Positions 6,171-15,967 of a DNA stretch of 64,000 nucleotides are shown here, one piece after another. The notes below the pieces were generated by a model. The model did not search any database, was not told where the DNA came from, and worked only from the letters and a program-made list of their open reading frames with translations. The position numbers were made by a program, and so were the translations under genes. The first letter of the stretch is position 1; every line of letters begins with the position of its first letter. Source of the DNA: Acidimicrobiia bacterium (GTDB lineage Bacteria; Actinomycetota; Acidimicrobiia; Spongiisociales; ZC4RG35); NCBI GenBank assembly GCA_028285585.1, contig JANQOU010000010.1:62001-126000 (forward strand), in the 5' to 3' direction.

Positions 6171-8890
6171 TGGTGGTTCCGGGCCGGGTCCACCGTCGAT
6201 GGGTCGATTCCGTAGCGATCGAAGGCTTCGGTCACACGGTCTTCGCCAACTGAGCCGCGTTTGGCGAGGGCGTTCATCGATGCGGCGACGATGTGCCCCT
6301 CGTCGGTCTCGAAGAAGCGCCTCAGCGCATCCCTCGAGTCGGACCTACCGAACCCATCGGTCCCCAACGTGGTCAATCCGCCAGGTATCCACTTGGAGAC
6401 CTGATCAGGAACAAGGGTCATGAAGTCGGTCACGGCCACGATCGGGCCTGGCACCGATTGCAACACCTGTGTCACATGAGGGACACGCTGCTCCGACGCA
6501 GGATGCAGGCGATTCCACCGCTCAACCTCGAGCGCCTCCTCACGCAGCCGCTTGTACGAGGTGACAGACCACAACTCGGCTCCGATGCCGAAGTGGGTGG
6601 CCAGCGATTCGGCGGCGGCTCTGGCGGCAAGGTTCGCCGTGCCCGAGAACAAGATGGCCACGTCGCTGTTCAACCCGTCGGGTGCATCGGCGAACTTGTA
6701 GATGCCGTCCATGATCCCCTGGTCGATCCCAGCGGGCTTGGCGGGCTGGGCGAAGTTCTCGTTGTAGAGGGTCAGGTAATAGAAGACATCGTCCGGGTTG
6801 GCCCCATACATCCTTTCCAAGCCCTGTTCGACGATCACTCCGACTTCGTATGCGAATGCCGGGTCGTATGCCTGGCACACCGGGAATGTCGAGGCGAGGA
6901 TCAAGCTGTGGCCGTCCTGGTGCTGAAGGCCCTCACCCGCCAGGGTGGTTCGTCCTGCTGTGGCCCCGAGCAGGAATCCGCGGGTGCGGGCGTCGGAAGC
7001 GTTCCAGATCAGGTCGCCGACCCGCTGGAAGCCGAACATCGAGTAGAAGATGAAGAAGGGGACCATCGGCACGCCGCGAGTGGCATAGGAGGTGCCGGCT
7101 GCGGTCCAAGATGCCAGCGAGCCCGACTCGGTGATGCCCTCTTCGAGGATCTGGCCGTCCTGTGCCTCGGTGTAGGACAGCAGCATGGCGGCATCGACCG
7201 GCTCATAGAGCTGGCCCTTCGACGCGTAGATCTTCAGCTCCCGGAACAGCGAGTCCATGCCAAAGGTCCGCGCTTCGTCGGGGACGATGGGAACCACGTA
7301 GTCGCCGAAGTCCTCAGCACGCGTCAGGTTGCGGAGAAGACGGGTGAAAGCAGATGTCGTCGAGGCCTCGACTTTGCCTGAGCCGGCATAGACCTCGGCG
7401 TAGGCGTCGGCTCCGGGGAGGGTCAACGAAGAAGGCTTGACCACTCGCTGTGGCACCGGTCCGCCCAACTCCTGTCGGCGGGCGTGTAGGTATTCGTGCT
7501 CAGGAGTGCCCGGGCCGGGACGGAAGTAGGGGGGCTCAGACTCACCGGCCAGCGACTCTGCCGGGATCTCGTTCTGGAGATGCAGCGTCTCCCTGAGATC
7601 CATGAGCTGCTGGTTGGTCAGCTCCTTGATCTGATGGGTGGCGTTTCGACCTTCGACGTCGGGGCCGAGAGTCCAGCCTTTGATCGTCTTGGCAAGAATG
7701 ACGGTCGGCTTGCCGTTGTCCAGTTCGGTGGCCACCTTGTAGGCCGCATAGATCTTGCGGAAGTCGAGGCCGCCGCGGCGAAGCGCCCACACTTCGTCGT
7801 CGGTCATGTCCGTGACCAACTCCTTGGTGCGGGGGTCCTTGCCGAAGAAGTGGTCACGCACGTAGGCACCGTCTTCCGCTTTGTACCGCTGATACTCGCC
7901 GTCGACGGTCGAGTTCATGACGTTGACGAGAGCGCCCTCAGTGTCCCTGGCCAGCAAGGGGTCCCATCCACTTCCCCATATCACCTTGATCACGTTCCAG
8001 CCTGCGCCGCGGAACACGGCCTCCAGCTCCGAGATAATCTTGCCGTTGCCGCGGACAGGCCCGTCAAGGCGCTGAAGATTGCAATTGACCACCCAGGTCA
8101 GGTTGTCGAGCCCCTCCCTGGTCGCAAGGGAGATCGCACCCAGCGTCTCGGGCTCATCGGTCTCACCGTCGCCGATGAAACACCACACCCTCGACTTCGA
8201 CGTGTCGTCCAGCCCGCGATTCTGGAGGTACTTGTTGAACCTGGCGTGATAGATCGAGTTGATAGGGCCGAGTCCCATCGAGACCGTGGGGAATTCCCAA
8301 AAGTCCGGCATGAGGCGAGGGTGGGGGTAGGAGCTGAGTCCGTCGCCGTCGATTTCGAAGCGGAAGTTGTCGAGATGCTTCTCGTCGAAGCGGCCCTCCA
8401 GATAGGCGCGGGCATAGACACCGGGCGCGGCGTGGCCCTGGATGTAGACATGATCGCCACCGCCTTCGGCGTTCTTGCCCTTGAAGAAGTGGTTGAACCC
8501 GATCTCGTAGAGAGTGGCCGACGAGGCGAAAGTGGAGAGATGGCCGCCAATTCCTTTCTCTCTATGGTTGGCCTTGACCACCATCACCGCGGCGTTCCAG
8601 CGGATGAAGCGGCGGATTCGCCTCTCGATGTCCTCGTCACCCGGGAACTCCGGCTGCTCCTCGAGCGGGATCGTGTTGATGTACGGCGTGGTCACCGACC
8701 GCGGAGCGCCGAGACGCTTCTCGTGCGCCCGCTCGAGCAGCTTGGCAAGGAGAAAGCGCGCTCGAACCGGGCCGTGTGCTTCGGCCACGGCGTCGAGCGA
8801 TTCGATCCACTCGCTGGTCTCGACAGGGTCGGTGTCGGGCAGCTGGTGGAGGTACTCCTCGCCGAGTGTCTCGCCTAGATCGCCTGCCAT
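6167..8890 (-). CDS. aceE: Pyruvate dehydrogenase E1 component, homodimeric AceE type
   Basis: About 907 residues from ATG 8890, close to the usual length of homodimeric E1 (near 890). The thiamine-diphosphate motif starts at G-D-G-E-T-D-E and closes with V-V-N-C-N-L-Q; the G-G-H-L-S-T-F-A-S region and V-Y-I-Q-G-H-A-A-P-G match AceE. The enzyme decarboxylates pyruvate and passes the acetyl group to E2 lipoate. The E2 and E3 genes are not in the window. A longer frame upstream of ATG 8890 exists but its sequence is not AceE-like and runs into the neighbouring hydrolase gene. The stop overlaps the GTG of the rhodanese-ThiF gene. Confidence 0.95.
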   Translation of the reverse strand: MAGDLGETLGEEYLHQLPDTDPVETSEWIESLDAVAEAHGPVRARFLLAKLLERAHEKRLGAPRSVTTPYINTIPLEEQPEFPGDEDIERRIRRFIRWNAAVMVVKANHREKGIGGHLSTFASSATLYEIGFNHFFKGKNAEGGGDHVYIQGHAAPGVYARAYLEGRFDEKHLDNFRFEIDGDGLSSYPHPRLMPDFWEFPTVSMGLGPINSIYHARFNKYLQNRGLDDTSKSRVWCFIGDGETDEPETLGAISLATREGLDNLTWVVNCNLQRLDGPVRGNGKIISELEAVFRGAGWNVIKVIWGSGWDPLLARDTEGALVNVMNSTVDGEYQRYKAEDGAYVRDHFFGKDPRTKELVTDMTDDEVWALRRGGLDFRKIYAAYKVATELDNGKPTVILAKTIKGWTLGPDVEGRNATHQIKELTNQQLMDLRETLHLQNEIPAESLAGESEPPYFRPGPGTPEHEYLHARRQELGGPVPQRVVKPSSLTLPGADAYAEVYAGSGKVEASTTSAFTRLLRNLTRAEDFGDYVVPIVPDEARTFGMDSLFRELKIYASKGQLYEPVDAAMLLSYTEAQDGQILEEGITESGSLASWTAAGTSYATRGVPMVPFFIFYSMFGFQRVGDLIWNASDARTRGFLLGATAGRTTLAGEGLQHQDGHSLILASTFPVCQAYDPAFAYEVGVIVEQGLERMYGANPDDVFYYLTLYNENFAQPAKPAGIDQGIMDGIYKFADAPDGLNSDVAILFSGTANLAARAAAESLATHFGIGAELWSVTSYKRLREEALEVERWNRLHPASEQRVPHVTQVLQSVPGPIVAVTDFMTLVPDQVSKWIPGGLTTLGTDGFGRSDSRDALRRFFETDEGHIVAASMNALAKRGSVGEDRVTEAFDRYGIDPSTVDPARNHQ

Positions 8891-8904
8891 GTCCGTCAGG
8901 TTAG

Positions 8905-9789
8905 TTAGACGCCGATTTCGTTCTTCACCTGCGCGGCCAGCCAAGGCTCCACCACTTGGAGCAGTCGGACCGGGGCGTCGAGCTGAGGTGTGTGGCCGGT
9001 GTCTGTCATCTGGGCGAATTCCCAGTCGGGACGCAGTGAGCACATCCATTCGACAGACGTTGGCGACACCAAACGGTCCTCGACACCGTGAATCACGAGT
9101 GTCGGAGCCGAGATTCGCCTCAGCATGGATACGAAGTGGCGTGGCCGGGTGAAGAGCCTGGCAATCGAGGTCGCCGTCTTCGGCACCGCTTCGACGGCCC
9201 ATGGCATCTTGCGGCGGGCCTCGGCGAGTTCGATGAACTCGTCGATCAACTCGATCGGGATGTTGGATGGCTTGTGCACGACCGAGCTCAGAGTGAGCTT
9301 GACCAGCCCTTCGGCGTCATAGCGCTCGAGAAGAAGCCTGTTGGCGGCCAAGCCGAGGCCTGGAGTCGCCTGGATGAGGAGGCGTCTTGCTGTGGGCCAG
9401 TGAATCTTGTCGTCGGGAAGCCTTGGCGGCGTGGCAGGTGAGATCAGGACCAACCCCTCCACGACGTCCGGCTCGGAAGAGGCAACCATCTCACACAGCA
9501 ATCCGCCCAGCGAGTTGCCCAGCAAGGTGACCGAGTCGCCGAATTCGGCAGCGAAAGCCCTAACCGCTTCAGCGTGTGTTTGCAGGCTCCAGTCCCGGGC
9601 GGGGGGAGAGTGGCCGAAGCCGGGAAGATCCAACGCGACCACCCGCCGATGCTCGGCGAGGCGGGGCCCAATCAACTCCCAGTTGGCGACAGATCCGCCG
9701 AGACCGTGGACGAGAACCAGCGTTTTGCCGTTGCCTCCGTAGTCGCGCCAGCTCAACGGTCCTGCCTCGGTGCGGAGAAGAGGGGTCAC
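8905..9789 (-). CDS. Alpha/beta hydrolase
   Basis: 294 residues with the classical fold: oxyanion loop H-G-L-G-G near residue 28, nucleophile Ser93 in G-N-S-L-G-G, acidic residue in H-G-V-E-D-R, and the catalytic His in D-T-G-H-T-P-Q near the C-terminus. The cap region after residue 120 is rich in Leu and Arg. The substrate cannot be read from the sequence; esterase, lactonase or C-C hydrolase activity are all possible. It lies 15 bp upstream of aceE on the same strand, so they may form one transcript, and it diverges from the ABC exporter operon with a 71-bp gap. Confidence 0.85.
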   Translation of the reverse strand: MTPLLRTEAGPLSWRDYGGNGKTLVLVHGLGGSVANWELIGPRLAEHRRVVALDLPGFGHSPPARDWSLQTHAEAVRAFAAEFGDSVTLLGNSLGGLLCEMVASSEPDVVEGLVLISPATPPRLPDDKIHWPTARRLLIQATPGLGLAANRLLLERYDAEGLVKLTLSSVVHKPSNIPIELIDEFIELAEARRKMPWAVEAVPKTATSIARLFTRPRHFVSMLRRISAPTLVIHGVEDRLVSPTSVEWMCSLRPDWEFAQMTDTGHTPQLDAPVRLLQVVEPWLAAQVKNEIGV

Positions 9790-9860
9790 GAGGCGAGGCT
9801 ACATCCGGCCGAGGTGTAATCATTGGCCGGTAGTCTCGGGAAGAACGCGAGGGAGAACAC

Positions 9861-10799
9861 TTGACCGACATACTCACCGTCAACGGCTTGGTGAAGAGTT
9901 TCGACGATTTCGTCGCCGTGAACGGGGTGTCCTTTTCAATCGACGAAGGCGAGACCTTCGGCCTGCTCGGTCCCAACGGTGCCGGCAAGACCACTTCGAT
10001 CTCGATGATCTCGGGCCTGCTCGAGTCGGACGGGGGAGAGGTCCACGTCGCCGGGGATCGTGTTGCCACATCGTCCACCAAGGCCAAAGCGCACATTGGC
10101 CTGGTGCCTCAGGACCTCGCCATATACCCGGACCTCACCGCTTCCGAGAACCTCTCCTTCTTTGGGCGGCTGTACGGCATGACGGGAGACGATCTCTCGA
10201 AGCGAGTCGACCAGGTCCTCGAAGTGGTCGGCCTGTCGGAGCGGCGGGACGACTTGAGCAAGGAGTTCTCCGGCGGCATGAAGCGCAGGCTCAACATCGG
10301 TGTTGGCCTGCTCCACAAGCCGAGGCTCCTGATACTCGACGAGCCCACCGTGGGTGTCGACCCACAGTCCCGAAACGCCATCCTCGAATCGGTCGAGCAG
10401 CTCTCGGGTGAGGGTATGGCTGTCTTGTACACCACCCACTACATGGAGGAGGCCGAGAGGCTCTGCGACCGGGTCGCCATCATCGACGAAGGTCAGATCC
10501 AGGCGGAAGGCACCCGACGCGAGCTGGTGTCCATGGTGGGGGAGAAGGACAAAGTGACTATTGCAGGTGGGGGTGCTCTTTCGTCCTCGATACCGGCCAT
10601 CGAAGGACTCGCCGGTGTGACCGGCGTCTCGGCCACCGAACAGCAGCTCGATGTCCTCGCCGAAGACGCCTCTTCGATCCTCCCTCAGCTCCTGGCTGCC
10701 GTTACCGATGCCGGCGGCTCGATCTCCGGCGTCGAGGTCTTCGAGCCCAACCTGGAGGCAGTGTTCCTGCACCTGACCGGAAAGGCACTTCGGGACTGA
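9861..10799 (+). CDS. ABC exporter ATPase subunit (DrrA-like)
   Basis: 312 residues from TTG 9861, preceded by GAGGGAGA. All nucleotide-binding motifs are present: Walker A G-P-N-G-A-G-K-T-T near residue 35, the ABC signature F-S-G-G-M-K-R-R, Walker B L-L-I-L-D-E-P-T-V-G-V-D, and the H-loop in T-T-H-Y-M-E-E-A-E. The C-terminal 80 residues form the small regulatory domain found in DrrA/NodI-type ATPases. It powers the two ABC-2 permeases encoded directly downstream. The substrate is unknown; drugs, lipids and polysaccharides are typical for this group. Confidence 0.92.
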   Translation: MTDILTVNGLVKSFDDFVAVNGVSFSIDEGETFGLLGPNGAGKTTSISMISGLLESDGGEVHVAGDRVATSSTKAKAHIGLVPQDLAIYPDLTASENLSFFGRLYGMTGDDLSKRVDQVLEVVGLSERRDDLSKEFSGGMKRRLNIGVGLLHKPRLLILDEPTVGVDPQSRNAILESVEQLSGEGMAVLYTTHYMEEAERLCDRVAIIDEGQIQAEGTRRELVSMVGEKDKVTIAGGGALSSSIPAIEGLAGVTGVSATEQQLDVLAEDASSILPQLLAAVTDAGGSISGVEVFEPNLEAVFLHLTGKALRD

Positions 10800-10800
10800 C

Positions 10801-11976
10801 GTGCGCGCTGCGTTCCAGATAGCTCTCAAAGATCTCCGGCTCAGGATCAGAGATCGTTCCGCCGTGATCATCGGCGTGATCGCACCACTGGTGCTGGCGT
10901 TCATATTCAATCTTGTCTTCGGCGGAGCTTTCACACCATCCGAGGGATTGGACATCTCGTACGGGATCGTGGATGAAGACCGTGGTGACATCACCGTCGC
11001 CTTCTCCGAAGGGTTTGCCCAAAGCGGGCAGTTCGAGGTCAGTGGCTACAACAACCGGGCTGATGCCGAGCAAGCCATCGAAGATGGGACCATCGACGCC
11101 TTCTTCCACTTCGAGCCCGGGTTCACTCAGGAAGTGCTGGCCGGAGGATCGCCTCAGATCGCGGTGGTGGGTGATGTCGATTCGCCGACGTCAACGCAGA
11201 TAGCTGCTTCGATCGCTGAGGGTTTTTCGATCTCCTTGCGCACCTCGACACTGGCCCTGACCACGGCGGCAGCGTTGTCCGGGTCGCCGATCACGCCCGA
11301 TTTCATCGCCTCGGTCTCAGATCCGACGGCTGCGTTGGGCTCGTTCTCCATCGCCGACCTCTCCGCTGACACCAAGCAGCTAGACCCGACCACTTACTTC
11401 GCCGCAGGAATGGCCGCCTTCTTCCTCTTCTTCACCGTTCAATATGGCGTGCTTGGCCTCCTCGAGGAGGAGCGTGACGGGACCATGGCGCGGCTCCTGG
11501 CCGCTCCCATCTCTAGGTCGGCTGTGGTGAGCGGCAAGGCGATTCTCTCCTTCCTGCTTGGCCTGATCGCCACGACCATCCTGATCGTCTCCACCGCGCT
11601 GCTGATGGGTGCCGAGTGGGGACATCCGTTGGGTGTCGCGCTGCTGGCGATAGCCGGCGTGCTCTCGGCCGTGGGGATCATGGGATTCGTAGCGGCACTG
11701 GCGAAGTCCCCCGAGGGGGCGGGCAACCTCGGGGCGATCATCGCAGTCATCTTGGGCATGCTGGGCGGTGTCTTCTTCCCCATCGGGCAAGGAGACGACT
11801 TCCTTTCCAACCTGACCTTCATCACACCGCACGCCTGGTTCATGAGGGGTCTGGCGCAACTCAGCGGCGATGCGTCGTGGACGGAAGCCCTTCCCGCCGT
11901 CGGGGCCATCATGCTGTTCGCAGTCGTGACCGGCGGTGCGGCCTGGACGATGTTGTCGAGGAGGATGCGGACGTGA
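10801..11976 (+). CDS. ABC-2 type permease, first subunit
   Basis: 391 residues from GTG 10801, two bases after the ATPase stop. One transmembrane helix (about residues 20-42) is followed by a large extracytoplasmic domain of some 170 residues and then five or six helices from about residue 200 to the end, the layout of YhgE/DrrB-like ABC-2 membrane proteins. The motif L-L-E-E-E-R-D-G-T-M-A-R-L-L-A-A-P after the first helix of the second set is the family's coupling region. It pairs with the next gene to form a heterodimeric exporter. Confidence 0.88.
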   Translation: MRAAFQIALKDLRLRIRDRSAVIIGVIAPLVLAFIFNLVFGGAFTPSEGLDISYGIVDEDRGDITVAFSEGFAQSGQFEVSGYNNRADAEQAIEDGTIDAFFHFEPGFTQEVLAGGSPQIAVVGDVDSPTSTQIAASIAEGFSISLRTSTLALTTAAALSGSPITPDFIASVSDPTAALGSFSIADLSADTKQLDPTTYFAAGMAAFFLFFTVQYGVLGLLEEERDGTMARLLAAPISRSAVVSGKAILSFLLGLIATTILIVSTALLMGAEWGHPLGVALLAIAGVLSAVGIMGFVAALAKSPEGAGNLGAIIAVILGMLGGVFFPIGQGDDFLSNLTFITPHAWFMRGLAQLSGDASWTEALPAVGAIMLFAVVTGGAAWTMLSRRMRT

Positions 11977-13136
11977 AGCCTTTCAGCATCGCTTGGTCCA
12001 ACGTGAGGCGGATGTTGCGTGAGCGATCCAACATCTTCTTCGTCTTCATCTTCCCGATAGCGCTGATCTTGCTGATCGGGGTGCAGTTCGGCGGTGGTGT
12101 CGATCCCATAGTCGGGACCTTCAGCGCCGACGACGGCGACCTGTCCCAGGAGATACACGCCGCGATCGAGGCCGGCGAGTCGTTCGACGTGATCGTCTAC
12201 GAGACAGAAGAGGCTCTTGTCGATGCGGTCGAGCTGGGCTCAGTCCAGGCCGGTGTCTTTTTGCCTGCGGGGATGGACGCTGCGACTGCCGAAGGCACTC
12301 CCGTCGAGATCGGGTACGTGGCGCGGCCCGACGGATTCGGTGCGCAGATGCAGGCGATCGTCAACTCAATCGTCGCCGAGGTGATGATGCCGGTCGGTGC
12401 TGCTCAGTATGCGGCGGCGGAGACGGGGCAGCCTTTCACCACAGCTTTGGCTGCATCGCAGTCGATCGCCGACTCGCTCCAAGTGTCACCTGTCGACGTT
12501 TCCTACCTGGGTGAGGCGCTGTTCCCGGCCAGTCTCGGCCAGTTCGACTTGGGAGCTGCGTCGCAGCTGATCCTGTTCGTGTTCCTGACGGCGATGGCGG
12601 GCTCGGCAGCACTGATACTGACACGGCAGCTGGGGATCAGCGCTCGGATGCTCTCGACGCCGACGAGCGTCGGGCAGATCGTGGTCGGCGAGTCCTTGGG
12701 CCGCTTCGGGGTGGCGCTGGTCCAGGGGGTGTACATCATGGTGCTCACCCTGATCATCTTCAGCGTCAACTGGGGTGACCCGATCGGGGCGATCATGCTT
12801 CTCATTTTCTTTTCGGCCGTAGGAGCTGGGGCCGGGATGCTCATGGGCTCCGTTTTCTCCAACGACCAGCAGGCCAGCGGCATGGGTGTCATGCTCAGCC
12901 TTGGCTTGGCCGCTCTCGGAGGCTGCATGCTGCCTATCGAGTTGTTCCCTCCAACCATGCGGACCGTTGCCCACGTCACTCCGCACGCCTGGGCTCTAGA
13001 CGGGTTTGCCGAGCTGGTGCGACGCGGAGGCACGGTGGTGGACATCCTTCCCGAGCTGGGGGTCTTGGCGGCCTATGCCGCAGCTCTGTTCGCGTTGGCC
13101 TCTTGGAGGCTGCGCGTGGCCATCACACGGCCCTGA
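11973..13136 (+). CDS. ABC-2 type permease, second subunit
   Basis: 387 residues starting at GTG 11973, which overlaps the previous stop as GTGA. The plan is the same as in its partner: one N-terminal helix, a soluble external domain (about residues 45-210), then a block of helices. The coupling region is more diverged (L-T-R-Q-L-G-I-S-A-R-M-L-S-T-P). The two permeases share topology but little sequence, as expected for an old duplication that formed a heterodimer. An open frame extends back to 11616 but that part is antisense-like and overlaps the first permease, so I reject it. Confidence 0.88.
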   Translation: MKPFSIAWSNVRRMLRERSNIFFVFIFPIALILLIGVQFGGGVDPIVGTFSADDGDLSQEIHAAIEAGESFDVIVYETEEALVDAVELGSVQAGVFLPAGMDAATAEGTPVEIGYVARPDGFGAQMQAIVNSIVAEVMMPVGAAQYAAAETGQPFTTALAASQSIADSLQVSPVDVSYLGEALFPASLGQFDLGAASQLILFVFLTAMAGSAALILTRQLGISARMLSTPTSVGQIVVGESLGRFGVALVQGVYIMVLTLIIFSVNWGDPIGAIMLLIFFSAVGAGAGMLMGSVFSNDQQASGMGVMLSLGLAALGGCMLPIELFPPTMRTVAHVTPHAWALDGFAELVRRGGTVVDILPELGVLAAYAAALFALASWRLRVAITRP

Positions 13137-13139
13137 TGG

Positions 13140-13652
13140 TTGAATGAGGGTGTGACCAACCTGAGTGGTGTCAACGAAGAGCGGGCCCGGCGGCTCCGGC
13201 TGGGACGATTTCTCTCCTGGGCTGGCTCCTTCTGGCTTCTTCTCGTGGTCGCCGCGAATTTCGGCCTCTTGCGAGCTCTTCCTTTTGCGGAGTTCTTGGC
13301 CGGAACCCTTTTCTTTCCCTTCGCGATGCTTTGGGCCGGTCGTGTGCTGAAGCGCCGCAACCCGCCGTCACCGCCTCAGGTGCCAACCTCTAGTGGGACT
13401 CGCATGACGAGGAGACCGCCGCCCCCTGTTGTGGAGAGACGCCCCGCCCCCGAGCCATCCTTCCCCGAGTTCTTCGAGTTCGAGGAGCCAACGGATCCTG
13501 TTCCGGTCGAGCTCGAGCCGATCGAGCCCGAGCCGTCTTTCACCATCGGCATGGATCCAGAGGACATCGTCTTCGATGTCACCGGACGGCCGCTCAAGAG
13601 CTCTGACGAGATGATCGCCGAGGCGAAGGAACGGCTGCGCTCAGATTGGTGA
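13140..13652 (+). CDS. Small membrane protein with proline/glutamate-rich tail
   Basis: 170 residues from TTG 13140; GTG 13152 is an alternative start. Two hydrophobic helices (about residues 25-43 and 50-66) are followed by a basic stretch and then a low-complexity cytoplasmic tail dominated by Pro, Glu and Val-Glu pairs (about 85-145). The last 30 residues look like an amphipathic helix. No family is recognised. It follows the ABC exporter by 3 bp and may be part of that operon. Its end overlaps the end of the converging acyltransferase gene by 12 bp. Confidence 0.6.
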   Translation: MNEGVTNLSGVNEERARRLRLGRFLSWAGSFWLLLVVAANFGLLRALPFAEFLAGTLFFPFAMLWAGRVLKRRNPPSPPQVPTSSGTRMTRRPPPPVVERRPAPEPSFPEFFEFEEPTDPVPVELEPIEPEPSFTIGMDPEDIVFDVTGRPLKSSDEMIAEAKERLRSDW

Positions 13653-15941
13653 GTCCTGGCCCAGTCCCAAAGCGGCCAGACGCCGAGCTTCCCTGACCTC
13701 TTCCGCGAATACGGAGCGTGCTGCGTCGCTCCCGTTCTCTTCGAGGAGACCCCGATTGTCAGCGAGCTGCAAAGCCGACTTGAACAAGACCTGGCTGGCG
13801 CTCTCACCTGAGATCAACCGGTCTTCGATCCGATACATCTTCGCCCGAGCCAGACAGGCCTTGAGGAAGCGCTTCTCGTCGAATCTCCCAGAAGTCGCCT
13901 CCAGCTCGTCACCGACGACCTGGTAGCCGTCGAGTATCGGGAGGATGGCCCAGGACGCAACCGCGGATCCCATCTTGGCCAGCACCCCGAAGGCTCCTGA
14001 GCTTGTGAGGACGGTTTCCCAGTCGGCGACATCGAGCGACAGATCACCTTCGCAGTCGGCGACGAACAGGTCTTTCTCCTTGAAGAAGAACTCGAACTTC
14101 AACAGGTCGCGGATCTGCAACATCCTGCTTCTCATGGCATCCGGGTTGCGTGAGCCGTCGTCGACCATCGACATCAGCGCCATCTCGGCAATGGCGCGAT
14201 TGAGGAAGAAGTGAACGACAACGTTCCGGTAGTAGGAGACACGGATCATCTGGTCGTCGTCGAGCCAGTAGACGGTCCTGCCCAGGGCCTCGTGGCTGGA
14301 GGTATTGCGATGCTCGGCGAGCCAGCGAAGAATCTCCTCGACTGCTTTCGGGTCCGACAGGTCGACGATCTCGGTGGTGGGCAATCCTCGGCGGTCGATG
14401 AAGTCCTGGAGGTCGGCGCATGACTCAGCAAGCTCGTCGGCAGTCTGTGCCTTGCCGCGGGCTGCCAGCAGCGCGATGCTCACGACGGCAGCAGGTGTGA
14501 TGGGAGTGACGGTGCCGATTCGGTGCATCACTTCGAACGTGAGCTTCTGAAGCTCGAGCGGCGTTTCGTCTCCGGCTTCGATTTCCCCGACAACGTCGGC
14601 AACCGAGACCGGATCGGCGAAGCGGATGTGGATGTTGCCGTATCGCCTCCGCAAGGAGCGCACGGCACCCACCAGCCATCGGATCGTCTCGTCTTCTTTG
14701 CCCTGGCCCTGCGCCTCGCGGGCGTAATCGGGAACGTCTTGGATCTGGTCGTACGCGATCGACACCGGTATCAGCTTGATGTCCTCTGCCTTGCCTCGCC
14801 GCTGAGCATCAACGACATAGCTCAGCATGCCGTAGCGAGGGGGTCGGAGCCTCCCGGACCTCGAGCGACCACCTTCGACGTACCACTCGAGGGGGAAGCG
14901 CTTCTCGATGAGGTAGTCGATGTAGGCACCCAGCACGGCTTTGTACAACTTGTTGTCGCGGAAGGAGCGACGAATGAAGAACACCCCGGTGCGTCTGAGC
15001 AGTGGGCCCACCGGGAAGAAGTTGATGTTGATCCCTCCGGCCGTGTGGTTCGGCGGGAGGTCGTTCTCCCACAACATGAACTGAAGGCTCAGCCGGTCCA
15101 AGTTGGATCGGTGACTGGGCAAGAAGACCACAGGGTTGGAGTTGCCCAATTCCGCGATTCGCCTCACCTGGTCGGGCTCGTAGCGAATCTCGCCGTAGCC
15201 CTGCCGGTAGAGGGCATGAATGGCCCCGGCGATCAGGTCGATGACATAGGGGCTGTGTGTTGCCGCGATCTCTCTTAGATACCGCTCAGCCTTGGAGCGA
15301 GCAGTGTCACGAGCAATGTCTTCGGAATCTGCAATGGCTTCGATGTCCTCCGTGAAGTCGCGGCGGCTCAGGATGGCCTCGGGCACGAAGCGCGGGATCT
15401 TGTACCTGTTGCCTCTCAGCTTTCGCTCGGTTTGGTCGAGCACGCGCCAGGCGCGGCGAGTGACGTAGGGGCCGGCACCGTCGATCTCGTTCGAATCCGT
15501 GTAGGCGGCGGCCAGCGTCTCGGAGTCGGCGCCTGCGGCGGCGATCAACCTGACGCGCTTCGGGCGCAGGTAACGGATCCAGTAGGCGCGCACACCTCGC
15601 GGGTCACGAGGGTCTCCTGGCTTGAAAGCGTCGGTCCAGCCGACCGAGCGCCGCCCTTCCCTCCGCCGTGGCGCCATCCAGACCACCCGAGTCGGGATCA
15701 GGAACGTGGGATTCTCGCCGCTGAGAAGCTTGGACAGACGATCATCGTCACCACCTTTTCCGCGTCGTGACGACTTGATGCGCAGCGTGTCGACTCGAGA
15801 GCCGACACTCGAGCGGATCCATCGCGTGAGCAGGCGCTTCTCCATGTCGGTTGCGACATCGAGGAGGTAAACGGTTGGCGTGCCCGGCTTTCCGCCAAGC
15901 AGGTTCGAGTCGGTTTTCGGCAGCCGCGGCACGCCAGGCAC
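13641..15941 (-). CDS. plsB: Glycerol-3-phosphate 1-O-acyltransferase, PlsB-like
   Basis: 766 residues from GTG 15941. The acyltransferase block I motif H-R-S-N-L-D (an HX4D motif) lies in V-V-F-L-P-S-H-R-S-N-L-D, followed by block III-type G-G-R-S-R-S-G-R and block IV V-P-V-S-I-A-Y-D. The length and the long N- and C-terminal flanks fit PlsB/mitochondrial GPAT, which moves acyl chains from acyl-CoA or acyl-ACP to position 1 of glycerol-3-phosphate. The window also encodes PlsY and PlsX, so this organism appears to have both routes to lysophosphatidate. The N-terminal 25 residues are uncertain. Confidence 0.88.
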   Translation of the reverse strand: MPGVPRLPKTDSNLLGGKPGTPTVYLLDVATDMEKRLLTRWIRSSVGSRVDTLRIKSSRRGKGGDDDRLSKLLSGENPTFLIPTRVVWMAPRRREGRRSVGWTDAFKPGDPRDPRGVRAYWIRYLRPKRVRLIAAAGADSETLAAAYTDSNEIDGAGPYVTRRAWRVLDQTERKLRGNRYKIPRFVPEAILSRRDFTEDIEAIADSEDIARDTARSKAERYLREIAATHSPYVIDLIAGAIHALYRQGYGEIRYEPDQVRRIAELGNSNPVVFLPSHRSNLDRLSLQFMLWENDLPPNHTAGGININFFPVGPLLRRTGVFFIRRSFRDNKLYKAVLGAYIDYLIEKRFPLEWYVEGGRSRSGRLRPPRYGMLSYVVDAQRRGKAEDIKLIPVSIAYDQIQDVPDYAREAQGQGKEDETIRWLVGAVRSLRRRYGNIHIRFADPVSVADVVGEIEAGDETPLELQKLTFEVMHRIGTVTPITPAAVVSIALLAARGKAQTADELAESCADLQDFIDRRGLPTTEIVDLSDPKAVEEILRWLAEHRNTSSHEALGRTVYWLDDDQMIRVSYYRNVVVHFFLNRAIAEMALMSMVDDGSRNPDAMRSRMLQIRDLLKFEFFFKEKDLFVADCEGDLSLDVADWETVLTSSGAFGVLAKMGSAVASWAILPILDGYQVVGDELEATSGRFDEKRFLKACLARAKMYRIEDRLISGESASQVLFKSALQLADNRGLLEENGSDAARSVFAEEVREARRLAALGLGQDSPI

Positions 15942-15967
15942 TCTATTGGCCTGGCAATATCGCTCCG

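Noticed and set aside
15491-15501. gttcgaatccg, resembling a tRNA T-loop
   Set aside because: It lies inside the plsB-like gene and no tRNA cloverleaf forms around it.
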